Shown here piece by piece: positions 27,346-39,260 of a stretch of DNA of 64,000 nucleotides. A model generated the notes under the pieces. The model worked only from the letters and a program-made list of their open reading frames with translations, made no database searches and was not told where the DNA came from. Each line of letters starts with the position of its first letter. Position 1 is the stretch's first letter. A program made the translations under genes and the position numbers. Source of the DNA: Apis mellifera (lineage: Eukaryota; Arthropoda; Insecta; Hymenoptera; Apidae); contig NC_037643.1 in NCBI RefSeq assembly GCF_003254395.2, forward strand, positions 8,700,963-8,764,962. Direction: 5' to 3'.

Positions 27346-27740
27346 CTAAACCATCCATCCAACCACCGCAACGACCTACCCACCACCGCCGACCACCACC
27401 ATCGCGCCCATCATCACCGACGCGGGCCTTCCATGATCCACTCTCGTTCCTGGCGGCCGGCTCCTGATCTTGCGTGCGGTTCACTCGTTTTCAATGAATA
27501 CAATGCCGGTGCGGATCATATTGAATATGAAAACGGGAAATCAACGAGGAGCACCACCACCCCTTCTATATATATGTATGTATATTCTTCTCTCTGTCGC
27601 ATCTCTCTCTCTCTTTCGTGTTTCCACTTCGTCCCTTTTCCGCTCTCTCTTCCCCTCCTCTTCTTCGAGCGTTCCATCCGAATCTTCTTTGTCGAATCGA
27701 GTGGAAGGGGAGAAGAAAGAAATATGATATCGAAAATCAG

Positions 27741-27762
27741 GTATATATATATATATATATAT
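27741..27762. repeat. (TA)n microsatellite
   Basis: Eleven TA units. A second, similar run is at about 48835-48854. Confidence 0.9.
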
Positions 27763-29040
27763 TCATGGGTTAATCGTTGCACGAAGGATTAGCAGCTTCC
27801 CTGGTTAACCCGGATCCCGGATGGAAAAGGAGCTGTCTATGTAGGAATGTATACTTCTCTATACTTTAACCCCTTGAGAGAGAGAGTCGTTGATATGTTT
27901 CGTATACGTTAAAGATTAATTAAAATTTTAAGATATCTTTATACGATATTGCGCTTCGAATTTGTGAGACGCAATTATAATTCGATCGAATTAATCTGAT
28001 GATATGATCTCCTTAAACCTGGAATAAAGAAGAAAAGGAAGGAAGGAAATTTCGAGATGAAGCGAGAAAAAGAGAGAGAGAGAAAGAGGAGGAAAGAGGA
28101 AACTGTTAACAATCGGGGGATCGTGTTTTCTTTGGCCCCTCGCAACCCCCTCCCTCCTCCATATTTCGTTGGTCTCCGCCGGCGAACACACTTCGTTAGG
28201 CGATCCATTCTCCGTTGTTTCCGAGCGCTGGCAAACTATGCACTTCACCCTCTAAACAACCAGTACCTTTAACCCACTTACAACCCTAACGTGGCGTAGA
28301 CGCGTATATATTCACGGCCAAAGTCGATGCTCGTGGTTTTATTCGCGTTAACGAGATTACCATTTGTTTTCCATCCCCTCCCTTCCTCCACGTTATCTCA
28401 AGTCCCGAGTGAAAAATTTAGCAGAGATTTCGGATAAAATCTGGAAGAAATTTTATTTTATCGTCGATAAACGGTATTCATTGGGATATTCGAAAAGATA
28501 AATTTATTTAAAAAAAGGGGTGTTTTCTCTTCTCTCTGCGTAGAGAAAAGATAGATTCTTTATTAGAGAAGATTTATTTGGATTATTTTCTTTTTTTTTT
28601 CTTAGTTTAAGAGTTTCGTAGATTTAGTAAATATCAAAGGTTGAGCAAGAACCGGGTGAAATATTTCCATTTCGAAGGAGGAGGGACGAATTTTAATTTT
28701 TGTAATTACCGTCAGAAATTTACGATCTCTTCCCGTAATAAAACGGGACACGAAATAATAATCTGGCCATAATAATATTGGCAACGTTATCGACCAACGC
28801 GATCAAAACCAAATTCCATGCGTAATCCTCTCCCTCTCGCCGATCCAGATATCATTACCTACCCCGATTACCCACCCTTCAATCTCGCGTATAAAACATA
28901 CCATTCTATCCAAGAATCAATCAGATCCGATCTCGTTGCCCTAAATCGAACTCGATGCTCGATTTTCATCCAAAGATAAAGCGAAAGAAAGTGACTTTCG
29001 CTCTTATTTCTCAAATGACACGAAGACCCTTGCGTTTCTA

Positions 29041-29543
29041 TCTCTAATTCATCGAATTCTTCCATCTCGAAAATTCGAAAATTAATTTACTAATTTAACT
29101 AACTTTGCTCTCCAAATCCATTCAATTGTTTGAGCCAAGATTCGAAAATTAATTTACTAATTTAACTTTCGATCGACTCTTTGCTCTCCAAGTCGAATTT
29201 AAATCCATCCAATTGTTTGAGCCAAGATTCGAAATGAAATCCATTGAATCCTTCGAATTCCTCTCTTTCCAAATTTCCATCCAAATCTCTAAAAAAATTC
29301 ATTGAATTCTTCCATCTCGAAAATTCGAAAATTAATTTACTAATTTAACTAACTTTGCTCTCCAAATCCATTCAATTGTTTGAGCCAAGATTCGAAAATT
29401 AATTTACTAATTTAACTTTCGATCGACTCTTTGCTCTCCAAGTCGAATTTAAATCCATCCAATTGTTTGAGCCAAGATTCGAAATGAAATCCATTGAATC
29501 CTTCGAATTCCTCTCTTTCCAAATTTCCATCCAAATCTCTAAA
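29041..29543. repeat. Near-identical 250-bp tandem duplication with internal repeats
   Basis: 29041-29290 and 29291-29543 align with a constant 250-bp offset and only a few differences. Inside each copy, CCAATTGTTTGAGCCAAGAT and AAAATTAATTTACTAATTT occur twice, so the unit itself arose from an earlier duplication of roughly 90 bp. Confidence 0.95.
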
Positions 29544-30390
29544 CCAAATAATTCATCCAATTCTTCGAAGATCTTCGAAAGCTCGAAATATGGAAAATGT
29601 AGATAATTAGCTCTCGAGACTTTTTTTTCCCTCGACGAAACCCCACGTCGACGTGATCCTCGACAAGCAAAGACCGCGGTGGACTGGTTTCACGAGCGGA
29701 TGCTCGATTCCTCGGCGCACGATGGCCAAGGTACTCGCGAGGGCCCTTCTCCCTCTCAGGGAGCCACGAGGTGGTTGCCTCTCCTCGACGGTTGTGTTGT
29801 CGATGCGCCCGTTTCCGGTTCCGCCTGCTCGACCCCTCGCGCGTAACGACGACGTCGGCGCACAAAGCTTATTATGCCGGGTTGGCTCGCTTCAGCCCTC
29901 GGAAGAGGATGGTCCCGTGCTCGTCGTCCCATGCCACCGGGCTGATGGCACTCGACCAACCCCCTTCTACTCCATCCTCGATTCGGCTAACCAACTTTCT
30001 TTGCCCTCCTTAACGCTCGCCTCCCCCCCCCTCGCACGTTTGCACGACTCTGAAATCTACTTTGCCCGCGATTCTCTTCTTCTCGCTCTTTCCCTTCCGT
30101 TCCTTGTGCCATCTTTCCACGGCACGCCCTTTTGCTAATTGGTAACGTGAATAGTGGGTTTCGAGAGGTTGGCTTTTCGAGAGGATTTTTCTTTTTCTTT
30201 TTCTTCTTTCTTTCTTTCTTTTTTGAGGTTAGCAAGTATGAAAAAATTGAAGGGACGAAGAGATGGAGAGATGGTATTTTTTAGGAAGATTCGAAGGAAA
30301 TTTTTTGTTTAATTGTTTAACGAGATAATAGGATCGATTTATATATACTCGATCGATTAATATTCAAATCCATTTCGAAAGTGATTGATC
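29544..30390. other. GC-rich block with overlapping frames
   Basis: 29640-30130 is GC-rich and non-repetitive. A 161-codon plus frame and two minus frames overlap without domains, so stop depletion by GC is the likely cause. A T/C tract follows at 30180-30230. Confidence 0.5.
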
Positions 30391-30711
30391 GTTTCTTTTT
30401 CTTCTCTCTCCAAAATAAGGATAATAATAATAACACTAGTTCGAAATCTTCATCAGTTTCATAAGACAAGTATTTTCACGTCGTACGAGAAAAAAGAAAA
30501 CGTTTCTGAAATAAAGAATATCTTTCGAAAGGAGAAACGTGACTAATTTTCGTTTCTTTTTCTTCTCTCTCCAAAATAACAATAATAACAATAACACTCA
30601 TTCGAAATCTTCATCAGTTTCATAAGATAAGTATTTATGTCGTACGAGAAAAAAGAAAACATTTCTGAAACAAAGAGTATTTTTTAAAAGAGAAGAAACG
30701 TGACTAATTTT
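30391..30711. repeat. 161-bp tandem duplication
   Basis: Copies start GTTTCTTTTTCTTCTCTCTC at 30391 and 30552. Both carry TCGAAATCTTCATCAGTTTC and CGTACGAGAAAAAAGAAAAC. A few small indels separate them. Confidence 0.93.
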
Positions 30712-32639
30712 CTTCCCTCGACGGACGCAAAAATCGTTTCGACTTTTTGATCGAGATTTTTTCGCGAAGTCGTTCGATCGGCAAATGGCGAGTCAACAAC
30801 GAACTCGCGCCATTATTTACAGGCATTATCGCGCGGAGGGTGCGTAAACAGGGACATTTGGCCCCGCTTGAAAATCGACCGGTGACAAATCACCGGCGGA
30901 ACGCAAAAAAGCCTCAACCAAATTTACTTGTCTTTTAACGGGGTAAATACTTTTCCCCGATTTCCAACGACACTTTGTTTACGCGGCAACGCTCTGCAAA
31001 CGATATTATATGTATGTATCTCGCGTGAAAATGCATTTAATGAATTCCATCCGCGATTAAGGGGGAGGAAAGAAAGAAGAAAATTTAATCGAGAGCACGT
31101 TGTTCCAATCCATGGACACGACGAGTATCGTTTCATCGATGCTTTGAAATTTTATAGCTGATGGTATTTTCAATGCGTTGTTGAGTTTTGAGTTTTTTAT
31201 CGCGTTATAGAATTATATCCTGGAATGGAGATATGTTTAACGTTTCGAAGAAAGAAAGAAAGAAAAGAAATTAAAATGATATCGTTTCGATGAGTGATTC
31301 GATGGAGCAAAAGTATTTATTCCGACGATTTCGCTTTCAGAAAACTTGTTCTTCCATCTTTTTTTCTCGATAGGAGACGAAAATAGGAAAAAATAGCCTT
31401 TACTTCCCAGTTTCCTCGAAGGCTAACTCGACTATTAACTGGATTCGAAGACGGCCAGATGCGTCGTTCGATATCTGTCCAAAGTGGCGCACCAGACGTT
31501 CTATTTTAAATAGAATCGTTTCCTACCGCGATAAAATTTTCGAATAGAGATAAAAAGGTCGTAAGAGGGGAAAAAATAATTTTAGGATCCTCTCGAGCAA
31601 TTCGATCCTGTTTTAAAACTCATATAAACATCACCACGATAGATTTCTCCAATCGTAACTATCTCGTCTCGATATTCATTCAATTTCTCTTTGAACTTAT
31701 ACAAACTTGTGTCATCCACGCATATATGTATATATATACACACACGCACACACATACAAAGTTTCATTTCGCGCCATCTAGCGTCCGATCTTCCACGAGT
31801 CCACTTTGAACAAGACACGAATTACTCGAATAAAGTCAGTGGTTGAATTGCGAGCTATGATTAATTATATGATATATTTATATTCCTAGCTTGAAATAAA
31901 CATCAAATCAAAATATCAAATGGAACACATATCTGTTACGTAAAATAAAATTTAATACTCTTTGAGACAAAGCTATAAATGCAACGAGCTTACAATCTCT
32001 CCCTATACACTTAAATATAAATATAACCTGGATTCTATACTCGATAACTATATCCATTATCATTATCGATCAAACTCGACTGATCTCGTGGCGAAATCGG
32101 AAAATCGACGTTCCACGACACGAGTGAAAGGGAAGAAAAAGAAAGGAAGGAGAAAAAGAAGAATGAAAAACTTGGTGAAAAGGGTAGAACAACGAGGGAA
32201 GAACAATTCGGTCGCGGATGGTGTGCCGGGGAGCTCGACTGTGGCTCGACTGATCGCCTTCCACCTCGAAAAGCCTTATATAGGCTTCCCCGAATTTTGT
32301 GGTCCACTTAACTAGAAAACCTGGTGCTTATCCGACTCCGGAGCCGCTGCAAAATTACACGCTTCGGCTTATCAAGCCGTGAAACTGGTATTAACCGTCA
32401 GACGAACGAGCGCGCGGGCGCTCTTGCACGCGCGCGAGGAGCCTTCGCCTCCAGAGAGGAGCGAGCCAGCCGGATGCACCGGTAAGCTCGTTTCCTACGC
32501 TTCCCCTAGCTAGCTTGTATAACTATATACACGGATATCGTTCACCTGACCGACCACCCTGACTTTTCGATCGGAACGTCCGTGCCGAATCGAGCCCTCT
32601 CCCTTTTCGCTACTTTTCGTGGACAACCCATCCCCTCCC
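30712..32639. other. Intergenic or intronic DNA with promoter-like block near 32.3-32.5 kb
   Basis: Mostly complex sequence, with a CA/TA-rich patch at 31720-31760. At 32271-32487 there is an AAGCCT/AGGCTT hairpin around TATAT, a CpG-rich block, then ATG at 32474 and a GGTAAGC donor-like site at 32481. No coding exon can be confirmed. Confidence 0.5.
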
Positions 32640-33480
32640 TCTTTCTCTTCCGCCAGACCGCCTCCTCCTCGAACATTCGCCGACTGATACTTTCTTCCTC
32701 CTCCTCTTCTTCTTCTTTTTCGTTCGAGGGAGGATATCGTCTTTTTTTTGGAAATCGTGAGATTGTCTCCTCGAACATTCATCGATTGATTTCTTTCTCC
32801 TTCTTTTCTTCCTCTTCTTCTTTTTTTTCTTTTTCGTTCAAGGGAGGATACCGTCTTTTTTTTTTGGAAATTGTAAGACTATCTCTTCGACTGATACTTT
32901 CTTCCTTCTCCTTTTTGTCCTTTTCTTCTTGTTCTTCTTCTTCTTCTTTTTCGTTCGAGGAAAGATACCATTTTTTGTCTCCTCGAACATTCGCCGATTG
33001 ATACTTTCTTCCTCCTTCTTTTCCTCCTCTTCTTCTTCTTTTTTTCTTTTTCGTTCGAGGGAGGATACTATCTTTTATTTGGAAATCGTGAGACTGTCTC
33101 CTTGAACATTCATCGACTGATACTTTCTTCTTCCCTCCCTCTTTTCAATTTTTTTCTACTTTTCTACTTTTCTTCTTCCTATTTCTCTTCTTCTTTTTTA
33201 TTCAAAGGAGGAGAAGATTGAGTCACACTTCTTTCCTCCCTCTTTTCAACCCTTTTCTACTACTTTTCTTTCTCCTCCTTCTCTTTCTTCTTCTTCTTCT
33301 TTTTCGTTCGAGGGAAGAGAAAATCAAGTCACATTCAAATATTGACCGACTGATACTTTCTTCCCTCCTTCTTCCTTCCCTCTTTTCTATTTTTCTTCCT
33401 CCTCTTTCTCTTTCTTCTTCTTCTACTTTTTCATTCGAGGAAGGATACCTTTTTTTTGGAAATCGTGAGAATGTTGAATG
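32640..33480. repeat. Pyrimidine-rich minisatellite, about 7 copies of 100-125 bp
   Basis: Units combine a (TTC)n block, TTTTTCGTTCGAGGGAGGAT, TTTGGAAATCGTGAGA and CTCCTCGAACATTC. The CGTTCGAGG mark recurs near 32719, 32836, 32951, 33050, 33206 (variant), 33305 and 33430. Frames across it (for example 32582-33001 plus) are Ser/Phe-rich artefacts. Confidence 0.92.
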
Positions 33481-35379
33481 ATAAGACGAAGGAGAGAGAA
33501 AGAGTGGTTTAAAAAATATTATATTTTTGCTGCGTATCGATATATATATTTGTAGTTGATTTTGGATTACGTTTGTCAAGGGTTGCCATCCCTGAAACAC
33601 TCGATTGATAATAATCTGTTGGTTGAGGAATTGAATTTGGCGTCGACGCGCGTACGCGTGGCTTCGCGTACCGAGAAACACCGTTTCCACGGTGTCACAG
33701 TAATTAATTTCCCCCCAAATTATCCTCGAGGAAACAGGCGAGGAACTTTACTCGTTGCACCGCACGCGCCACCTGCGAGTCAAATTACAATGCGAGAATG
33801 CCGGTTAAATGATGAAGCTTAATTGAATTGCAGCGAGCTGCGAACTAATTTGCATCTGCTTTCTGTCATAGGACCCCTCGCTGGGGGGAGGTTGGAGACG
33901 CGGAGGTTGTTCGAGTTGAAGGAATATATTCGAATCGAGCGCCTCCAGGCTCGCGTGAATACCTGTGCGTGTTGTTTCCGTGAATAAATAACACGATTCT
34001 TTCTTTTTTGATCAAAGCGAAAACAGAAAGTTTCGAAGAACTTTCCCCCTTTCGTTTTCTTTCGATAACAAAAATTCGAATATCGATATCCGCGAAAGGG
34101 AAACCGTCGATTTCTCTTTAAAAAATTCGGATATGGAAATTTCCTTTTATTTCCCTTTTTTAAACGAATATTCCAATATATCCTCTTCCCTTTGAAAGGA
34201 AAAAATTATCGAAATTTTTCAAAAGTGATTCTCGACTCGAGAGCAATCGTTAATTTTCCCCATTTTCAACGATTCCAACGATCTAATCGATTAAAAAATC
34301 GGTTGGCAAGACTTGCCGAATTAACCGACAGTTTCACGCGTGGACGATGACGTATTCCTTGCCGCCCCGTGACGCTGCATTTACACCCGCCCCCTCCAGG
34401 GATCGGTTGCACAAATGCTTGCGAAATGACGCACGATGTATATACCCCCGCGTATATATCGAGCCGGCGATGGGAGTATGCGCGACGCGATACGGTTACA
34501 TGTGAAAACGACGGCTGCGAGCTTCCACGAAAACAATTTTACCCTCGTCTTATATAAGACGAGGCTCGCGCCCTCCTTTTTAACGCGTTATCCAACTCGG
34601 TAATGGAATCTCGTGGTCCCCGATGGAATCGTTTATGGAAGAATGGGTACGAGAGAGAAGATAAAAGTCGTGGAATCGAAGAATTTAATTTATACGTGGA
34701 TACGTCTTGATTTTTATAAGGGGATAAAAGCGTTGAAAAGTCGATAAGAAGGGATGGAATGAGAAGGAAACGATTGTTCTCGAACAGTTTCTTTTTCTTC
34801 GTTTGAAGAAATTGATAATGAATGCGAATTAACAGGAATATCGAATATCCTTTTTACTTATCGATGTTGATAATTGTTGATAAGTAAAAGATAGAATAAA
34901 AGTTCCTTTTTCTTTTATACTCTTTGCAACTTACAAAAGCTGTCTTAATAACATTCATTCGATATTCATCAAAATAATGATTGAAATATATTTTAAAACA
35001 CGAGAAGATTTTTCTCTCCGTTTCCTAAACAAACTCCAACTTTAACGAAAATGGGAAAATCTGGTCGAGGAGGGGAAGTTAACGCGATCGAAATAATTCG
35101 TCGAATTACGAGGGCGTTACACGAGGAGGTGCACGTCGAAGGGAAGAAAGGGAGAGGCGACGTGAGAACCGGGGCGGCATCGATCCCGATTCTCGACGCA
35201 CGTGGCCCCGACGAGTGGAAACCCCTTCGACGTCTATCCGCTCTCCACCCGTTTCGTTTTCGTGCGTTTCGAGCGCTCGCCGCACAATGGAAACGGCTTA
35301 AACGCCGGTAATTATATTTGCGGCCGAGTGTCGGCCGACCTGCGCCTCCAATTCTCGAAACGTGGAGAGCTCCCGTTAG
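33481..35379. other. Intergenic or intronic DNA with complex islands
   Basis: Complex islands at 33560-33980 and 34260-34640 (with the 22-bp palindrome) are followed by AT-rich DNA. At 35051-35379 a GC-rich block holds an 86-codon plus frame starting GAAAATGGG and an overlapping 95-codon frame that runs into the repeat at 35380. Confidence 0.5.
34543..34564. other. 22-bp perfect palindrome centred on TATATA
   Basis: CCTCGTCTTAT and ATAAGACGAGG are exact reverse complements with no spacer. The centre reads TTATATAAG, which also matches a TATA box in both directions. Confidence 0.6.
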
Positions 35380-35900
35380 AGTGGAGGGACGAGGATTCAC
35401 CTGACGTGCACGATTTGGAAAAATTGATCTACGAATTATGTTACACTCTTTCGAGAAATCAGATATTATTCGATTTGCACGAGTTATGATCACTATTTAT
35501 GTTTGATTCTTTTAAAATATCGCTCCAATAAAAATAAATTCGAGTGGCGAGGATTCACCTGACGAATACGATTTGGAAAAATTGATCTACGAATTGAACG
35601 ATGACTCTGATTCTTTTAAAATATCGCTCCAATAAAAATAAATTCAAATGGCGAGGATTCACCTGACGAATACGATTTGGAAAAATTGATCTACGAATTG
35701 AGCGATGATTCTGATCACTATTTATATTTGATTCTTTTAAAATATCGCTCCAATAAAAATAAATTCGAATGACAAGGGTTCAGTTGACGAATACGATTTG
35801 GAAAAATTGATCTACGAATTAAACGATAACTCTGATCACTATTTATGTTTGATTCTTTTAAAATATCGCTCCAAAAATAAATTCGAATGGATATCGTAGA
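35380..35900. repeat. Minisatellite of 4 copies, each open for an acidic peptide
   Basis: ACGATTTGGAAAAATTGATC recurs four times, with unit starts near 35394, 35551, 35656 and 35776 (spacings about 157, 105 and 120 bp). In one plus-strand frame each unit reads a version of DLEKLIYEL preceded by an acidic DSPDEYD-type segment, followed by a stop. The first unit is the end of a longer open frame (35202-35489). Confidence 0.9.
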
Positions 35901-38399
35901 AATAGAAATATTATTTTCTGAGTTTTGTAAGTATGATAATGAAATTAGTTGGAGATGAGTTTGATTTTTTGTTATTGAATGACGAAATTATTTCTATTCC
36001 TTTTATTTTAAGAAATTGAACAATAGAGACGATAGAGGATAGAAGAAGAACAGCGATGAAAATAGAGACGTAAGAAGAATAGAAAAAATAAGAATAACAG
36101 TTATTGTAAGGTTTGCTCTCGATAAAATAAGAAAGGTGAGAAACATGCATCTTGATAATTGAGTTATTATTACAATATCGCGAAACAACTACAATAAACT
36201 TTGATATTCGACGTGTAAAGGTACACAAAATATTAGAATATAAAAATTTGATGATGTTAATTCGATGCTTGGAATGCAAAGGGTTAATTAGAAGCGACAT
36301 TACAAATTTTCTTCCACCAAACATTATTATCCCATCTCTCTTAAATCTTAAACATCGTACAATTTCAATTTCCATTCTCGACCATCACCCTTTCCTCTAA
36401 ACTAGATTGATAGACAAGATTGATAGATAGATAGACAAATGCCAAAGACCCATGGAATTTGAATCTCTACGAGGTCGCATCGCGCATCGCGAGTTGTTGT
36501 GCCGCGGTGCAATTGCGAGAGACGGGCCGCGTAGGAGGGAGCCGCGGCCCCCTCCTCGTTATTAATGGCAATACAAATCTCGAGAGTCATCGAGCGCTCT
36601 TCAATCTGAATGCCTTCTGCTCGTGACGTCACGCGGCTTCCTCTCTTCCTTCGTTACCTTCCACCCTCCTTCCACGACCCTTCTCCCTCTCTCTCTCCAA
36701 ACCTCGGCCCCTCTCTCCTCCCGCTACGAGGAGCGTGTAAGTTGCCCGTCGCCGCAAGTTTGTTGTGTTTTTATTCCCGTTGAATGAGTCAATCGGTACG
36801 GCTTTGCATCCGCGGCATAAGCGAACACGCGTCGCGTTCCCCAATGGGAGCCACTCGAGCGGGCCCTCGTCGTAGCGTAGGACAGAGAGAGAGAGAGGCG
36901 GGGGAGAGGGAGCAGAATGGAAGTAGCTGCGCGATTCCACTTTGGAGAGGGTGGGGGTGGGACCTTCAATTAACTTTCCTCTGATTACATCTCCACATGC
37001 CCACATGTGGTGGCACTTTTAAAGTCTCTCGCGTCGCGTGCGCCCGCCGCTCCAAATTGTTTAATTGCGTCGCACATTACCTTCTCCTCTTTCTTCATAT
37101 CTCTTTCTCTCGTTCGAGCCGGTTTCGAGAGGAGGCGTACACGCAGAGGAGCGCGCCCTGTTAATCGTCGGTTCTTCTTTTTTTTTTTTTCTTTTGAAGG
37201 GAAGGGGAGGAGAGATCGGAGGAGAGGGTGAAAAGTTCTGACGAACCGACGCGGTTAACCGCGTGCTTTTCTCCCCGTGCAAGCAACTCTGGGTCACGAC
37301 TCCTTTTCTTTCTTTTCTTTCTTTTCTTCTCTCTCATTCTTTGCTTTGAGATTTCGTTGGGATGTTTCGCGGATTTGGAAAAATCGTTTTCCTGTTTACC
37401 TAGTCGTTGGGGATAAGTAAGTATCATTTTGAAGAGAAATTTTGAATTGGTAACTTGATTAATTTAGGAATTTTACAGGGGAGGTATACTCTTGTTGATA
37501 TCTCTGGACGAAAGATGTATCTCGGAAAGAGACGTCATTCTCAAAGGAGAGATTCGTCCGCGATTCCTTTTAATTAAAATTATTCCAACGGAAAATTTAA
37601 TTAAAAGAATCTCTAACATATATATATATATTCATCTTAGGAGGAAAGCCTAAAATTTCATTTACTGTAATTTCATTTACAACAAATACAAAGATAATCG
37701 TATCTCTCTATCTTTCCCTACTTGTTTGGCTGTGAAATAAAATAACAAATAACAAGTGGAACTGAAAAAGAGAAAGAAACGATCGTTTTTCTCTTTCGAA
37801 TCGCGAGAAAAACCTTTACTCACCGCCATCTTCGTGCAATGAAAAGAAAAGAAAGAAAAAGAAAGTCTCAAAACTATAACCATCCCCGAAATATATCCGT
37901 GAAAAGGAAGCAGTGAAACAATCAGGAGCGGTGAGAGGAGTCAATTTCACGGGCGACCAGGGCCGATGATTCGCGGGCGATAAAGAGGGCACCACAAGCC
38001 CTTCGTTCCCCCTTTGGTCGCCGTGTCCGCTCGACCTCTCTGTTACCCCGTGAATCGAATGATAATGAGATTGTTGGACGGCCACCGCCTACGGCCATCC
38101 TTGCAACGGTGTGCGCGTGCACCTACGAACACCTTCGCTGTGTTACAACTGACTAGAGCAGCTCTATAACGCCGTGCAATTCGATAACGATTCGAATTCG
38201 AAGGAAGTGCGCCTCTACCAGAGAGGAACTGTCTAGCACGAAGCAGCTAGAGTAATAAAAAGGATAAAAGGAAGAATAGGGTAAACGCGAGAAAGGTAAG
38301 AGAGAATAGAGAAAGAGTCCAAGGAAGCAAGAAATAGGGATAAGAGAGAACTATAGAGAAATAGAGAGAGCATTAACGTCGAAGGAAAATGGTGCAAGA
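35901..38399. other. Intergenic or intronic DNA
   Basis: AT-rich to about 36400, then CpG-bearing complex blocks (36430-36640, 36720-37060, 37900-38240) with T/C tracts between. A minus frame of 154 codons (36375-35911) is AT-rich and has no domain. No gene found. Confidence 0.6.
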
Positions 38400-39260
38400 A
38401 ATAGGAGTAAAAGAGAGAATCATATATAAAGAAATTGGAAAGAGAGAGAGAGAAAATTCAAAAGGAAGGAAATAATAAAGACACGAGATAGAGATATAGA
38501 AAGAGTTGAGGTCGAAGGAGAAATAGAAAAGCAATGATAAAAGAGAGAATCATGTATAGAGAAATCAAAGGAACAAGAAAGAAAAAGAAAGGGAATAATA
38601 GAGAATGAGATAGAGATAGAGATAGAGATAGAGCTAGATAGATAGATAGATAGAGAAAAAGATAGTTGAAGTTGAAGAAAAAGAAAGAGGACAGCAGGGA
38701 TAAAAGAGAGAACCATATATAAAGAAATTGGAAAGAGAGAGAAAGAAAATTCAAAAGGAAGGGAATAATAAAGACACGAGATAGAGATAGAGAGAGAGTT
38801 GAGGTCGAAGGAGAAGAAATAGGAGAGCAATGATAAAAGAGAGAACCATGTATAGGGAAATCAAAGAAACAAGAAAGAAAAAGAAAGGGAATTATAGAGA
38901 ACGAGATAGATAGATAGATAGAGAAAAAGATAGATGAAGTCGAAGGAAAAGAAATAGGAGAGCAGGGATAAAAGAGAGAATCATATATAGAGAAATCGAA
39001 GAAACAAAGAAAGAGAAAGGAAGGGAATAATAAAGACACGAGATAGAGAGAGAGAGGAAGATAGTTGAGATCGAAGGAGAAGAAATAGAACCATATATAG
39101 AGAAATCGGAGAAACAGAGAGAGAAAAAGGAAGGGAATAATAGAGAACGAGATAGAGAGAGAGAGATCGAAGGAGAAGAAATAGGAGAGCATAGAGAAAT
39201 CGGTGAAACGGAGAGAGAGAAAATTAGAGAGGGAATAATAGAGAACGAGATATATATATA
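38400..39260. repeat. Purine-rich minisatellite, about 6 copies of 130-160 bp
   Basis: Units carry AAAAGAGAGAATCATATATA, GAAATCGAAGAAACAA, GGGAATAATAAAGACACGAG and GAGGTCGAAGGAGAAGAAAT. The CATATATA mark recurs near 38420, 38550, 38710, 38845, 38980 and 39092. The strand asymmetry is extreme (almost all A and G on plus), which leaves a 310-residue minus-strand frame (39390-38458) open by chance. Confidence 0.93.

Larger units (their letters stand above)
25770..29040. other. Intergenic or intronic DNA
   Basis: Contains a hairpin at 25882, a GA run near 25911-25930, a GAAC tetranucleotide run at 26595-26611, the CAGC/CAAC ladder at 27287 and a TA run at 27741. Complex blocks are near 25960-26240, 27030-27290 and 28290-28440. 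No gene found. Confidence 0.6.
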
